Shown here piece by piece: positions 10,511 through 20,902 of a DNA stretch of 64,000 nucleotides. The stretch is taken from the NCBI RefSeq assembly GCF_937123735.1, contig NZ_CAKZKL010000033.1, forward strand, positions 1 to 64,000. The letters run 5' to 3'. A model generated the notes under the pieces. The model did no database searches and was not told the origin of the DNA. It was given only the letters and a program-made list of their open reading frames with translations. Source of the DNA: an uncultured Lentibacter sp. GTDB taxonomy: Bacteria > Pseudomonadota > Alphaproteobacteria > Rhodobacterales > Rhodobacteraceae. A program made the translations under genes and the position numbers. Position 1 is the first letter of the stretch. Every line of letters begins with the position of its first letter.

Positions 10511-11947
10511 GTGTCAGATTCTCAGTTGAGCACCCCCCCGAGCCTCTACAAAGCCCGCGAACCTGTTTTCCCCAAAAAGGTCTATGGCAAGTTTCGCAAC
10601 CTGAAGTGGCTTATCATGATTGTCGCTTTGGGGATTTATTACATCACCCCGTGGATCCGCTGGGACAGGGGGCCAAGCCTGCCCGATCAGGCCGTGTTGA
10701 TTGATCTGGCGAGCCGTCGGTTTTACTTTCTTTGGATCGAGATCTGGCCGCATGAATTTTACTTTGTGGCGGGTCTCCTGGTCATGGCGGGTTTGGGGCT
10801 GTTTCTCTTTACCTCGGCCCTGGGGCGGGTGTGGTGTGGCTATGCCTGCCCGCAGACTGTCTGGACGGATCTGTTCATTCTGGTCGAGCGCTGGATCGAG
10901 GGGGACCGCAATGCGCGCCTACGCCTGCACCGGCAGAAAAACTGGGATTTCACCAAGCTGCGCCTGCGGCTGACAAAGTGGATCACCTGGCTGTTGATTG
11001 CTGTGGCGACGGGTGGGGCCTGGGTGTTTTATTTTACCGATGCCCCCACGCTTCTGGGCAACCTTTTGCAAGGCACGGCGCATCCTGTGGCCTATACGAC
11101 CATCCTTATCCTGACGGCCACCACCTTCTTTTTTGGCGGTTTCGCGCGGGAGCAGATTTGCATTTACGCCTGCCCCTGGCCGCGCATTCAGGCGGCCATG
11201 ATTGATGAGGATACGCTCACTGTGGCCTATCGCGACTGGCGCGGAGAGCCGCGTGGCAAGATGCGCAAGGGCGAGCTGGACCCGAACCAGGGCGATTGTA
11301 TCGACTGTATGGCCTGTGTGAACGTCTGCCCCATGGGGATCGACATCCGCCATGGCCAGCAGATGGAATGTATCACCTGTGCGCTTTGTATTGACGCCTG
11401 TGACGAGGTCATGGACCGGATCGGCAAGCCGCGCGGCTTGATCGACTATATCGCCCTGACAGACGAGACCAACGAGCGCGCAGGCATGGACCCAAAGCCG
11501 ATCTGGAAGCATGTTTTGCGCCCGCGCACCATTCTTTACACATCGCTGTGGTCGCTTGTGGGCATTCTGCTGGTGGTTGCGTTGTTCATTCGCTCAGACA
11601 TCGAGATGACGGTCGCGCCGGTGCGCCAGCCCACATATGTAACCCTCTCTGATGGCTCTATTCGCAACGTTTATGAGGTGCGCCTGCTCAACAAGCACGG
11701 CGAGGAGCGCCCCTTCCGGCTGACCGTGAAGGGCGACCCGACGCTGCGCCTTCAGGTTGAGGGAAGCCCTTATGAGACGGTGACCGTGCCTGCGGACACA
11801 ACCCAGCTTGTCAGAACCTATGTTGTCGCTCCCCCCGGATCGAAGCCCGCCGAGAGCGAGCGCGTTGATATCCGCCTTTGGGTTGAGGACATAGCCACAG
11901 GCGCGCGCGCGCACAAAGACACAATCTTTAACGGGAGGGCCAACTGA
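10511..11947 (+). CDS. ccoG: cbb3 oxidase accessory 4Fe-4S protein CcoG/FixG
   Basis: Ferredoxin motifs CIDCMACVNVCPMGID and CITCALCIDACDEV; GTG start at 10511 with GGAG upstream preferred over TTG 10463. Confidence 0.9.
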   Translation: MSDSQLSTPPSLYKAREPVFPKKVYGKFRNLKWLIMIVALGIYYITPWIRWDRGPSLPDQAVLIDLASRRFYFLWIEIWPHEFYFVAGLLVMAGLGLFLFTSALGRVWCGYACPQTVWTDLFILVERWIEGDRNARLRLHRQKNWDFTKLRLRLTKWITWLLIAVATGGAWVFYFTDAPTLLGNLLQGTAHPVAYTTILILTATTFFFGGFAREQICIYACPWPRIQAAMIDEDTLTVAYRDWRGEPRGKMRKGELDPNQGDCIDCMACVNVCPMGIDIRHGQQMECITCALCIDACDEVMDRIGKPRGLIDYIALTDETNERAGMDPKPIWKHVLRPRTILYTSLWSLVGILLVVALFIRSDIEMTVAPVRQPTYVTLSDGSIRNVYEVRLLNKHGEERPFRLTVKGDPTLRLQVEGSPYETVTVPADTTQLVRTYVVAPPGSKPAESERVDIRLWVEDIATGARAHKDTIFNGRAN

Positions 11948-12405
11948 TGGTGGGACGCGAAATCACGGGGAAACATGTTCTTATCGGCTTTTGTGCCGCT
12001 TTTGGGGTGATCATCTCGGTCAATCTGTTGCTGGCCTATAATGCGGTCCAGACTTTTCCGGGGCTGGAAGTGAAGAACTCTTATGTGGCCAGCCAGCAGT
12101 TTGATGTGCGCAAGGCCGCGCAGGAGGCGCTGGGCTGGGAGGTGCGCGCGAGCCATCAAGAGGGTGTGCTGCGGCTTGTGATGAACGGGGCAGATGGCGC
12201 GCCTGTTTACCCCACCGAGATGGAGGCCGTTCTGGGCCGCGCCACGCAGATCAAGGATGACCAGTTGCTTGAGTTTACCCATGACGGCAGCGCTTTTGTT
12301 GCGCCTGTGGAGCTTGCGCCGGGCAACTGGAACATCCGGATGACAGCCACGGCAGAAGACGGCACGCTCTATGCCAAGCGTTTGGTTCTGCATGTGAAAA
12401 AGTAA
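11947..12405 (+). CDS. ccoH: FixH/CcoH family protein
   Basis: Position between ccoG and ccoI; N-terminal TM. Confidence 0.85.
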   Translation: MVGREITGKHVLIGFCAAFGVIISVNLLLAYNAVQTFPGLEVKNSYVASQQFDVRKAAQEALGWEVRASHQEGVLRLVMNGADGAPVYPTEMEAVLGRATQIKDDQLLEFTHDGSAFVAPVELAPGNWNIRMTATAEDGTLYAKRLVLHVKK

Positions 12406-12415
12406 GGACACGACC

Positions 12416-14593
12416 GTGAGCACCAGCATTTCAGCCTGCCCTGCCTGTTCCGCTGCGCCCGCAGCAGAAGATCTTGCCGACCGCGCCGCGCAGAAGGATG
12501 CGCGGCTGGCGCTATCTTTGCCCTCTATCCATTGTGCCGCCTGTATTGCGGCGGTGGAGCGGCGGCTGGCGGCGGAGCCGGGTGTAAAGAGCGCGCGGGT
12601 CAACCTGACGCTCAAGCGCGCAACCATCGAAGCGGAGCCCGAGGTTACGGCACGCCAGCTTGTAGAGGTGCTCGATGGTATTGGCTATGAGGCGCACGAG
12701 CTCGACGCCGGCACGCTGAGCGCCACGCAGACCGACCGCGCCGGGCGCGAATTGTTGATGCGCCTTGCGGTGGCGGGCTTTGCGAGCATGAACGTGATGC
12801 TGCTGAGTGTCTCGGTCTGGTCGGGGGCGGAAGACGCCACGCGCGACATGTTTCACTGGATTTCTGCGGCCATTACCCTGCCCACGATTGCCTTTTCAGG
12901 GCAGCCGTTCTTTCGCAGCGCTTGGGGCGCGCTCAGGGCAGGCCGGCTCAATATGGATGTGCCGATCGTTTTGGCGATTGTGTTGGCTGTTGTGACCTCG
13001 CTTTGGGAGACCAGCCTTTCGGGCGAACATGCCTATTTTGACGCGGCTTTGACATTGACCTTCTTCCTGCTTGCGGGGCGCTATCTTGACCACCGCACCC
13101 GCGCTGTGGCGCGTTCGGCCGCCGAGGAGCTGGCTGCGCTGGAGGTGCCGCGCGTCACGTTGCTGCTGGACGGGCAGGAGCGCGAAATCCCGGCGGCGGA
13201 GCTGGTGATTGGCGACATCATTCTGGTGCGCCCCGGCGGGCGGATGCCTGTGGATGGCGAGATCATCGAGGGGCAGAGCGAGCTGGACCGCTCTCTTCTC
13301 ACGGGGGAAAGCCTGCCTGTTTTTGCTGGCGTTGGGCAGGCTGTTTCGGCGGGGGAAGTGAACCTGACGGGGCCTTTGAAAATACGCGCGAGCGCTGTGG
13401 GCGAGGAAACTTCGCTGCACCGCATGGCCGACCTTGTTGCCATCGCGGAATCGGGGCGTTCGAAATATACCTCGCTCGCGGATGCGGCGGCCAAGCTCTA
13501 TGCGCCGGGGGTGCATATCCTGTCGGCTTTGGCCTTTTTCGGCTGGCTGCTCTATGCGGGTGACATGCGCGTGGCGCTCAATATTGCAGCGGCGGTGCTG
13601 ATCATCACCTGCCCCTGTGCGCTTGGCCTTGCCGTGCCTGCGGTGACCACGGCGGCGAGCGGAAAGCTCTTTCGCAAGGGGATGTTGATCAAGCATGAGA
13701 CCGCGCTGGAGCGGCTGGCCAGCGTTGACACGGTTGTTTTTGACAAGACCGGCACGCTCACGGAAGGCACCCCCGAGCTGACCAATGGCGCGGATGTGCC
13801 AGCGGAGGATATGGCGCTGGCGATGGCCTTGGCGGAAGGCTCTTCGCACCCGCTTGCGCGGGCGATCTGTGCGGCGGGCAAGGCGGCGGGCGTTCAGCCC
13901 CTGACGCTTGACGCGGTGCAGGAAGTGCCCGGCTTTGGGGCGGAGGGCAGGCTTGCGGGTGAGCCTGTGCGCCTTGGCCGTGCGGCATGGGTGGGCGCGA
14001 CGGCGGGCGATGTGACGAGCACATGGCTCAAGCACGGCGCGGCTGCGCCGGTGGCGTTTGAATTCAGCGACAGCCTGCGCGCGGGGGCCGAGGAGGCCGT
14101 GCGCGCGCTCAAGGCGGCAGGCAAGGATGTGGTCCTGATGTCGGGCGACACGCGGCCTGCCGTTGAGGCGATGGCGGCGCGGCTGGGCATTGCCACATGG
14201 GTGGCAGAAGCCCTGCCGAGCGACAAGGCCGAACAGATCACCGCGCTGGCAGAGGCGGGCCATAAGGTGCTCATGGTGGGCGACGGGCTGAACGACACGG
14301 CGGCGCTGACGGCGGCGCATGTCTCGATCTCGCCTGCGAGCGCCCTGGATGCGGCGCGGGTGGCGAGCGATATTGTGCTTTTGGGCGGCAACCTTGCGCC
14401 CATTGCCGAAGCCACGCAAACCGCGCAATCGGCCGTGAAGCGGATCAAGGAGAATTTCCGGATCGCAACGGTTTACAACATCATCGCCGTGCCGCTGGCT
14501 GTGGCGGGGTTTGCCACACCGCTGATCGCGGCCTTGGCGATGTCATCTTCGTCCATTACAGTTTCGCTCAATGCTATGCGGCTGCGAGGGTAG
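12416..14593 (+). CDS. ccoI: Cu+-translocating P1B-type ATPase CcoI/FixI
   Basis: HMA motif HCAAC, CPCALGL, DKTGT, GDGLNDT. Confidence 0.93.
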   Translation: MSTSISACPACSAAPAAEDLADRAAQKDARLALSLPSIHCAACIAAVERRLAAEPGVKSARVNLTLKRATIEAEPEVTARQLVEVLDGIGYEAHELDAGTLSATQTDRAGRELLMRLAVAGFASMNVMLLSVSVWSGAEDATRDMFHWISAAITLPTIAFSGQPFFRSAWGALRAGRLNMDVPIVLAIVLAVVTSLWETSLSGEHAYFDAALTLTFFLLAGRYLDHRTRAVARSAAEELAALEVPRVTLLLDGQEREIPAAELVIGDIILVRPGGRMPVDGEIIEGQSELDRSLLTGESLPVFAGVGQAVSAGEVNLTGPLKIRASAVGEETSLHRMADLVAIAESGRSKYTSLADAAAKLYAPGVHILSALAFFGWLLYAGDMRVALNIAAAVLIITCPCALGLAVPAVTTAASGKLFRKGMLIKHETALERLASVDTVVFDKTGTLTEGTPELTNGADVPAEDMALAMALAEGSSHPLARAICAAGKAAGVQPLTLDAVQEVPGFGAEGRLAGEPVRLGRAAWVGATAGDVTSTWLKHGAAAPVAFEFSDSLRAGAEEAVRALKAAGKDVVLMSGDTRPAVEAMAARLGIATWVAEALPSDKAEQITALAEAGHKVLMVGDGLNDTAALTAAHVSISPASALDAARVASDIVLLGGNLAPIAEATQTAQSAVKRIKENFRIATVYNIIAVPLAVAGFATPLIAALAMSSSSITVSLNAMRLRG

Positions 14594-14596
14594 GCC

Positions 14597-14758
14597 TTGA
14601 ATATTCTGTCTTATCTCATCCCGATCTCGCTCATTTTGGGCGGTGTGGGGCTTGGATTCTTCATCTACACTCTGAAGACCAACCAATATGACGACCCGGA
14701 AGGTGATGCGCGCCGTATCTTGTCAGATGCCTATGACGACAAGCCCAAGCCGGATTGA
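14597..14758 (+). CDS. ccoS: cbb3 oxidase maturation protein CcoS (TTG start, absent from ORF track)
   Basis: Translated by eye: MNILSYLIPISLILGGVGLGFFIYTLKTNQYDDPEGDARRILSDAYDDKPKPD*. Confidence 0.85.
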   Translation: MNILSYLIPISLILGGVGLGFFIYTLKTNQYDDPEGDARRILSDAYDDKPKPD

Positions 14759-14771
14759 AACGGCAAAACAA

Positions 14772-14794
14772 AAGCCCCGCAGAGAGCGGGGCTT
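14772..14794. terminator. Bidirectional hairpin between convergent ccoS and dacA
   Basis: AAGCCCCGC-AGAGA-GCGGGGCTT. Confidence 0.55.
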
Positions 14795-14821
14795 GGTGGC
14801 GTTTTGCGAAAGGGGCCGCAG

Positions 14822-16249
14822 TTAGCCCGGCCCGATCATGAAACAGGTGACATTGCGGGCTTGCAGGCGCTGGCAGGCCAGCTCGGCGCGCTCGCGGGTG
14901 AGACCGTTGAAATTGGCTTCAAAGCCGCGCGGGCGCTGCACGACTTTGCGCAGGGAGCCATCCAGCGTTTCCATCTCATTCAGGGCTGTCTTCAGGAGGG
15001 CGCGCTCGGCGTGGTAGCGCGAATTGAAACGGCCCACATTGATGCCCCAGTGCTTGCCTCCGGAGGTGGACACACGGGTGACAACCTCGCGGATGGGTGT
15101 TTGGATTTGTTTGTTTTGAACCGAGGTTTTGACGCTGGCCAGAACCAGATCAACAGGTTCGCTTGATGCGGCCGGGGTGTCCGGGCTCAGGCCCTGGGCT
15201 TCTTGCAGCGCTTGGGTGATGTCGTCTTTCATGGCCAGCAACACAGGCTCGGACACCCTTACAGGGCGGCGTTGCGGGCGCAGACTTTTCTTGACGGCAG
15301 TGACGAGGCGGATGGTTTTGCCCGCGGGCATTGTGCCGTTTTCGGCCACAAGCGGGCCGGTCTCGCGGCCATAGACAGGTGGTTTGGGCTTGTCTATGCG
15401 CACGCGGCTGGGCGCGCTGCGAAAACCCAGATCGAGCAGCTCGGCCACGCGCGCGTTGCGGGTGGCTGTGGAGCGGCCTCCAAAGACCGTGGCAATCACC
15501 CGCTCGCTGCCCCGCTCGGCAGAGGCGACAAGGTTAAAGCCCGCGGCGCGGGTGTAGCCTGTCTTGATCCCGTCGGCCCCCTTGTAGGCCGCCAGAAGAC
15601 GGCGGTTTGTATTGGCCACCTGCCGTATGCCGGCATCGGCGGAGCGGCGCGAAAAGAGGTTGTAATATTCGGGGTAGTCATAGAGCACATGGCGCCCCAG
15701 CAGGGTCATGTCGCGGGCCGTGGACAAATGGCCTTTCTCGGTCAGGCCATGGGCGTTTTTGAAGGTTGTGCGGGTCATCCCGAGCGCCTTGGCTGTGCGG
15801 TTCATGCGGCGGGCAAACTTGGCCTCGGAGCCGGAAATGGCTTCGCCGATTGCTGTGGCGCAATCATTGGCCGATTTGATCGCGGCGGCGCGGATACAAT
15901 GGCGCAACTTGATGCGCTGGCCTGTGCGCAGCCCCAGTTTTGAGGGAGGCTCTGAGGCTGCGTTTTTGGAAACGCGGATCATCGTATCCAGGCTGATTTC
16001 GCCTTGCTCAACCGCTTCAAAGGCGATGTAGAGCGTCATCATCTTGGTGAGGGAGGCAGGGTGCAGGCGGGTGTCGGCGTTGGCAGAGTGCAAGACCTCG
16101 CCGGTGCGCGCATCCATCACCATGGCCGCATAGGGCGCCGCTGTTGCGCTGTGCGGGAGCGCAATCCAAAGCCATAGGAATCCAAGGAAGAGGCCCTTGC
16201 GGACCTTAGAAATACACTGCCTCACAGCTTTCGCCTTTTTCTGCCTCAA
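14822..16249 (-). CDS. D-alanyl-D-alanine carboxypeptidase with C-terminal SPOR-like domain
   Basis: SLTKMM (SxxK), SAN and KTG (DGIKTGYT) motifs. Confidence 0.87.
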   Translation of the reverse strand: MRQKKAKAVRQCISKVRKGLFLGFLWLWIALPHSATAAPYAAMVMDARTGEVLHSANADTRLHPASLTKMMTLYIAFEAVEQGEISLDTMIRVSKNAASEPPSKLGLRTGQRIKLRHCIRAAAIKSANDCATAIGEAISGSEAKFARRMNRTAKALGMTRTTFKNAHGLTEKGHLSTARDMTLLGRHVLYDYPEYYNLFSRRSADAGIRQVANTNRRLLAAYKGADGIKTGYTRAAGFNLVASAERGSERVIATVFGGRSTATRNARVAELLDLGFRSAPSRVRIDKPKPPVYGRETGPLVAENGTMPAGKTIRLVTAVKKSLRPQRRPVRVSEPVLLAMKDDITQALQEAQGLSPDTPAASSEPVDLVLASVKTSVQNKQIQTPIREVVTRVSTSGGKHWGINVGRFNSRYHAERALLKTALNEMETLDGSLRKVVQRPRGFEANFNGLTRERAELACQRLQARNVTCFMIGPG

Positions 16250-16471
16250 AGCCGCCGATTTGCCCGACTGGCCATTTTTGATTTGAAATCAGGCTAACAT
16301 ATTCTCCTTATTCGATAAAGTTTTCATTTGGCGAATTCGACAGCGGTGTTTTGGCAGATATTGTGGGCTGTAGGCAGTTGACCCCTAGATGCTGTTTCGC
16401 GTCAAAACACCGACACGGCGCGCGCCCCGCCTGAGAGGCCTTTTCGGGCCGCAGGCGAGGCGGGGTGTGCT

Positions 16472-17506
16472 TCAGAGTTGGACAATCTGTTTGCCGATGT
16501 TGCGCCCATTCAGCAGGCCCATGAAGGCCTTTGGCGCGTTTTCCAGCCCTGTTGCAATGTCTTCAAGGTAGGCCAGTTTGCCAGTGGCAACCAGCGGGGC
16601 AACCTCGGAGAGGAAGGCCGGGTAATGCTCAAAATGGTTGGAAATGATAAAGCCGTTGACGGACATCTGCTTGACCAGAATGGAGCGCCAGAGCAAGGGG
16701 AGCTTATCAGGGCCCTGGGCCTCGACACCGCCGAGTGCGCCCGCGTTGTAGCCCGAGATCATCCCGCAGACGGGGATGCGGCCGAAGGTGTTCATCAGCG
16801 GCAAAACCGCCTCAAAGACCTTGCCCCCCACGTTCTCGAAATAGATGTCCACACCCTTAGGCGCGGCTTCGGCCAGCGCGGCGCGCAAGGAGCGGGCATC
16901 CTCGTGGGCGCGGTGGTCGATCGCGGCGTCAAAGCCGAATGTGTCAAGCGCCAGCGCGCATTTATCTGCTCCGCCCGCGATGGCCACGGTGCGCAGGCCG
17001 CGCGCTTTGGCCAGCTGGCCAACCATGGAGCCGACAGGGCCTGTGGCGGCGGCAACCACCAGCGTTTCGCCCGCTTTGGGGCGGCCCAGCTCGGTGAGGC
17101 CATACCAGCCCGTGAAGCCGGGCATACCCAGCACCCCAAGTGCTGTGGTGGGCGGCAGAGGGCTGTCAAGCTTGCGCAGCTCGCGCGCGGGCAAACAGCC
17201 GTGGCTGGCCCAGCCGAACATGCCAAAGGCCATATCGCCCACGGCGAAATGCGCGGAGCGCGAGGCGATGACTTCGCCCACGCCGCCGGCTTCCATGACC
17301 CCGCCGATGGGCACGGGGGCGGCGTAGCTTTTGGCGTCGTCCATGCGGCCGCGCATGTAGGGGTCAAGCGAGAAGGCGTGCAGCTTGACCAGCACCTCGC
17401 CTTCGGCGGGCGCGGGCAGGGGCCGCTCCACCAGCGCGAAATCGCTGTCTTTGGGAGCGCCGACGGGGCGGGCGGCGAGGGTGATCTGTTGCATCATTTC
17501 GGTCAT
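16472..17506 (-). CDS. NADP-dependent oxidoreductase, MDR family
   Basis: MDR fold motif AATGPVGSMVGQLAKARG; FENVGG. Confidence 0.85.
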   Translation of the reverse strand: MTEMMQQITLAARPVGAPKDSDFALVERPLPAPAEGEVLVKLHAFSLDPYMRGRMDDAKSYAAPVPIGGVMEAGGVGEVIASRSAHFAVGDMAFGMFGWASHGCLPARELRKLDSPLPPTTALGVLGMPGFTGWYGLTELGRPKAGETLVVAAATGPVGSMVGQLAKARGLRTVAIAGGADKCALALDTFGFDAAIDHRAHEDARSLRAALAEAAPKGVDIYFENVGGKVFEAVLPLMNTFGRIPVCGMISGYNAGALGGVEAQGPDKLPLLWRSILVKQMSVNGFIISNHFEHYPAFLSEVAPLVATGKLAYLEDIATGLENAPKAFMGLLNGRNIGKQIVQL

Positions 17507-17922
17507 GGGGTTTCTTTCCTGTTTTCTGTGCCGCGGTAGCGGAAGACGCCTGTTGCGGTGGCGATAAGTGCGCCTGTGCTGTCGTGTATTTCGCCAGAGG
17601 CGAAGGCTGTGGAGCGGCCGCCGCCTGTTTTACGGCCTGTGGCTATGACATGCGTGCCTGATGCCACGCCTAGATAGCTCACATTGAGCGAGAGGGTCAT
17701 GACGAGCTGGCGCAGCTCCGGATCGCCTGTGTAGGAGACGGCAAAGCCCATGGCTGTGTCCAGGAGCGTGGCGTGCACACCACCATGGAGGATGCGGTAG
17801 CGGTTGCCCAAATGGTCTTTGAGGGGCTGCTCAAGAGTGCAAGCGCCGTCTGTCCAGCTTGTGAGGGTGAATCCGAGGGTTTCCTGGAACGGGTAGGGGG
17901 GTTCGATCAGGGGTTTGCGCAT
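17503..17922 (-). CDS. PaaI-family hotdog thioesterase
   Basis: NRYRILHGGVHATLLDTAMG; start at ATG 17922 (MRKPLIE). Confidence 0.8.
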   Translation of the reverse strand: MRKPLIEPPYPFQETLGFTLTSWTDGACTLEQPLKDHLGNRYRILHGGVHATLLDTAMGFAVSYTGDPELRQLVMTLSLNVSYLGVASGTHVIATGRKTGGGRSTAFASGEIHDSTGALIATATGVFRYRGTENRKETP

Positions 17923-18944
17923 CAGACTGTCCTTGCGGCGGAAAGGCCCGCGCGGGCGAACTCGGGCACATAGGCCCCAAGGCGCTTGGCCTGCTCGGGG
18001 GAGGAGGCGTTGCCATCGAGCGCGCGTTTGAGCACGCCTTGCAGGATCGCGCCCATGCGAAAGAAGCAGAAGGCCAGGTAGAAGCCGAAACCGTCGATGC
18101 CGGCAAGGCCACGGCGGGCGCAATAGGCGGCGATGAATTCCTCATCCGACATGAGGCCATGCGCGGCGCGGTCCACCCCCGCAAGGCCGCGCCCTTCGGC
18201 CCCCTGCGGCATCGACCATTGCATGATCACGGCGGCCAGATCGGCGTAGGGGTGGCCGATGGTGCTGAGTTCCCAATCAAGCACGGCGGCGATGCGCGGC
18301 TCGGAAGGGGCGAAGAGCAGGTTGTCGATCCGGTAGTCGCCATGCACCAGCGTGCGCTGGCCGTCTTCGGCGGGAATGTTGCTTTGCAGCCAGTCTATGA
18401 GCGCTGTCATATCGGGGATGTCGGCGGTCTGGCTGGCCTCGTATTGCTTGGACCAGCGGCCGATCTGACGGGCATAGTAATTGCCTTCGGGGCCATAATC
18501 CGAGAGCCCCGCAGCGGCGATATCGACATCGTGGATCGCGGCGAGCACGCGGTTCATCTCGCTCATCACCGCGTGGCGCTCTGCGGGGGCAAGGTCTGGC
18601 AAGGTCGGCTCGGCAAAGACGCGGCCTTGCACCGCTTCCATGACGTAGAAGGCGGAGCCAATCACGCTGTCATCCTCGCAGAGCGCGTGCATCTGCGCGA
18701 CGGGGACGGCAGAGCCTGCCAGCGCCTTTTGCACACGAAACTCGCGCTCCACCGCATGGGCGGATTTGAGCAAAACCCCGGGCGGTTTGCGGCGCAGGAC
18801 ATAGTCGCGCGCGGGGGTTTTGAGAAGGTAGGTCGGGTTGGACTGGCCTTGAGAAAACTTTACCGCCTCAAGCGGGCCTGAGACTCCATCGACATGGGGG
18901 GTGAGCCATTTGGCAACGGCGTTGGTGTCGAGTGTGTTGGTCAT
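17922..18944 (-). CDS. APH-like phosphotransferase family protein (acyl-CoA-associated type)
   Basis: LVHGDYRIDNLLF and AVLDWELSTIGHPYAD motifs. Confidence 0.82.
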   Translation of the reverse strand: MTNTLDTNAVAKWLTPHVDGVSGPLEAVKFSQGQSNPTYLLKTPARDYVLRRKPPGVLLKSAHAVEREFRVQKALAGSAVPVAQMHALCEDDSVIGSAFYVMEAVQGRVFAEPTLPDLAPAERHAVMSEMNRVLAAIHDVDIAAAGLSDYGPEGNYYARQIGRWSKQYEASQTADIPDMTALIDWLQSNIPAEDGQRTLVHGDYRIDNLLFAPSEPRIAAVLDWELSTIGHPYADLAAVIMQWSMPQGAEGRGLAGVDRAAHGLMSDEEFIAAYCARRGLAGIDGFGFYLAFCFFRMGAILQGVLKRALDGNASSPEQAKRLGAYVPEFARAGLSAARTV

Positions 18945-18951
18945 AGGGCCC

Positions 18952-19617
18952 TCAGCTATAGGTGAGAAGCCGCGCTTCATTGGCGGCATCTATGTGGGGA
19001 GTTTCGTTGAAGGTGCTCAGATGCTCGGCGCGCGGGGTGATGATGAGCCGGCTCACAGCGCAATTTTTGATCTGGAGTTGCAGGCGGATCATCGCATCCG
19101 CAGGCGCGCCCATGACCTCGCCCACGGTCTGCCCGATGGCACCGCCCGAGGAAACGACAAGCACGGTTTCATGGCCCTCGCCCATCGCCTCGGCGCGGGC
19201 GGCGCGCACGCGGGCTGTGAAGGCGGCGTAGCTTTCCGGCGGATCGGTGATCTCGCCGCGCTGCCACTCCAGCACGGTTTCGCGCAGGGCCTTGAAGTGC
19301 GCGCGCCTGTCGGTGTGCAGGTTGTGAGGGCGGGCGCGGCCCTTGAAGCGGGCTTCCAGCAACCCGCCAAAATCAAACTCGTTGAAGCCTGAAAGGATGC
19401 GGGGCGGGGCCGTGTGGCCGAGCGCTTCGTTGATGCCTTCCCAAGTCTCGGCATGACGGCGCTGTGCGCCGAGGCAGACCGCATCGGGGGCAATGCCAAG
19501 CGCTTTCAGAGCCTGACCGAGCGCGCGGGACTGCGCGTGGCCAAGCTCGGAGAGCTTGTCATAATCAGCCGCGCCAAAGCTGGCCTGGGCGTGGCGTATG
19601 AGGATGAGCTGGGCCAT
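18952..19617 (-). CDS. Histidine phosphatase family protein
   Basis: N-terminal LIRHAQASF motif. Confidence 0.8.
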   Translation of the reverse strand: MAQLILIRHAQASFGAADYDKLSELGHAQSRALGQALKALGIAPDAVCLGAQRRHAETWEGINEALGHTAPPRILSGFNEFDFGGLLEARFKGRARPHNLHTDRRAHFKALRETVLEWQRGEITDPPESYAAFTARVRAARAEAMGEGHETVLVVSSGGAIGQTVGEVMGAPADAMIRLQLQIKNCAVSRLIITPRAEHLSTFNETPHIDAANEARLLTYS

Positions 19618-20081
19618 TATGCGCCTTCCAGATAGCGCAGGCCGAGCCAGCGGGCGGCAAGCGCGGGCTTGTCCTGCCCCTCGATCTCGACCGTGACATC
19701 ATAGGTGAGCCTATAGCCGCCATCGGGCCGCGCGCTCAGCTCGGCCAGTGTAAAGCGGCCCCGCACGCGCGCGCCTGTGGGCACGGGGGAGAGAAAGCGG
19801 ATTTTGTCAAAGCCGTAGTTGACGCCCACGGCCTCGCCGGCAAGTGCCGGCATTTCATAGACCATGGCCGACAAGAGCGAGAGCGTGAGAAACCCGTGCG
19901 CTATGGTGGTGCCAAAGGGGCTGGCCGCGCCTGCGGCGGGGTCAAGGTGAATGGGTTGCCAGTCTTCTGTGATGTCGGCGAAAGCCTGGATGCGCTCATG
20001 GCTCATCTCATACCAGCGGCTCAGGCCGACCTCCTGGCCGACGCGTGCTTGCATGGCTTCAACTGTGAGCGCTTCGGCCAC
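19617..20081 (-). CDS. MaoC-family dehydratase
   Basis: Hotdog hydratase-like DWQPIHLDPAAGAASPFGTTIAHGFLTLSL. Confidence 0.85.
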   Translation of the reverse strand: MAEALTVEAMQARVGQEVGLSRWYEMSHERIQAFADITEDWQPIHLDPAAGAASPFGTTIAHGFLTLSLLSAMVYEMPALAGEAVGVNYGFDKIRFLSPVPTGARVRGRFTLAELSARPDGGYRLTYDVTVEIEGQDKPALAARWLGLRYLEGA

Positions 20082-20902
20082 TAGAGATCCTCGTTGAAGA
20101 GCGAAATGGGCGCGGCAGACTGCATCCCGCCCGAGAGCGGCAGGATCGCCCCGCTGACATAGGCGCCGGCGCGCGAGCAGAGGAACTGCAAGGCGCCTGC
20201 GATGTCTTCGGGGCGGCCAACGCGGCCCAGCGGCACGCCTTTGGCCGACTGCGCGCGGCCTTCTTCTGTGCCAAGGGCGAAGTCTGTCATCTTGGAGGGG
20301 AAGGGGCCGGGGGCGATGGCGTTCACGGTGATGAACTCTGGTGCGAGATCATTGCTCAACACGCGGGTCATGTGGTGCACAGCGCCTTTGGAGACGGCGT
20401 AGGAATAGGTCGTTGTGCCTTTGGGAACCTCGCCCATGACAGAGCCGACATTGACCACGCGGGCGGGGTCTTCAAAGCTTGCCGTCTTGCGCAGGAGCGG
20501 CAGCAGTTCTTGCGTGAGGTGGAACATGCCCTGCACGTTGAGTTTGAGGAGCTTGTCCCAGGCATCGTAAGGATGCGCGCCCAGCGGCGCGCCCCAGGAG
20601 CGGCCTGCGTTGTTCATCAGGATATGGAGCGTGTCGGTGCGGGCCTCAACCTCGGCCACGAGCGCCATGATGCCTTCCTCTGTGGCGACATCGCCGCCGA
20701 AGCCCTCGGCTGTGCCTGAGTAGCCCTTGGCGTTGAGCTCGGCGGCCACGGCCTCGCAGGCGGCGGCCTTGCGCGAGGCGATGAGCACCCGCGCGCCTGC
20801 GGCCACAAGCCCCTCGGCGGCCATGCGGCCAATGCCTGTGGCCCCGCCTGTGACGAGCGCCACCTTGCCTGTGAGATCAAAGAGAGAAGAAGGGGTCATC
20901 AT
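20081..20902 (-). CDS. SDR family oxidoreductase
   Basis: VTGGATGIGRM, NNAG, YSAYxxxK-like motif (YSYAVSKGAV). Confidence 0.87.
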   Translation of the reverse strand: MMTPSSLFDLTGKVALVTGGATGIGRMAAEGLVAAGARVLIASRKAAACEAVAAELNAKGYSGTAEGFGGDVATEEGIMALVAEVEARTDTLHILMNNAGRSWGAPLGAHPYDAWDKLLKLNVQGMFHLTQELLPLLRKTASFEDPARVVNVGSVMGEVPKGTTTYSYAVSKGAVHHMTRVLSNDLAPEFITVNAIAPGPFPSKMTDFALGTEEGRAQSAKGVPLGRVGRPEDIAGALQFLCSRAGAYVSGAILPLSGGMQSAAPISLFNEDL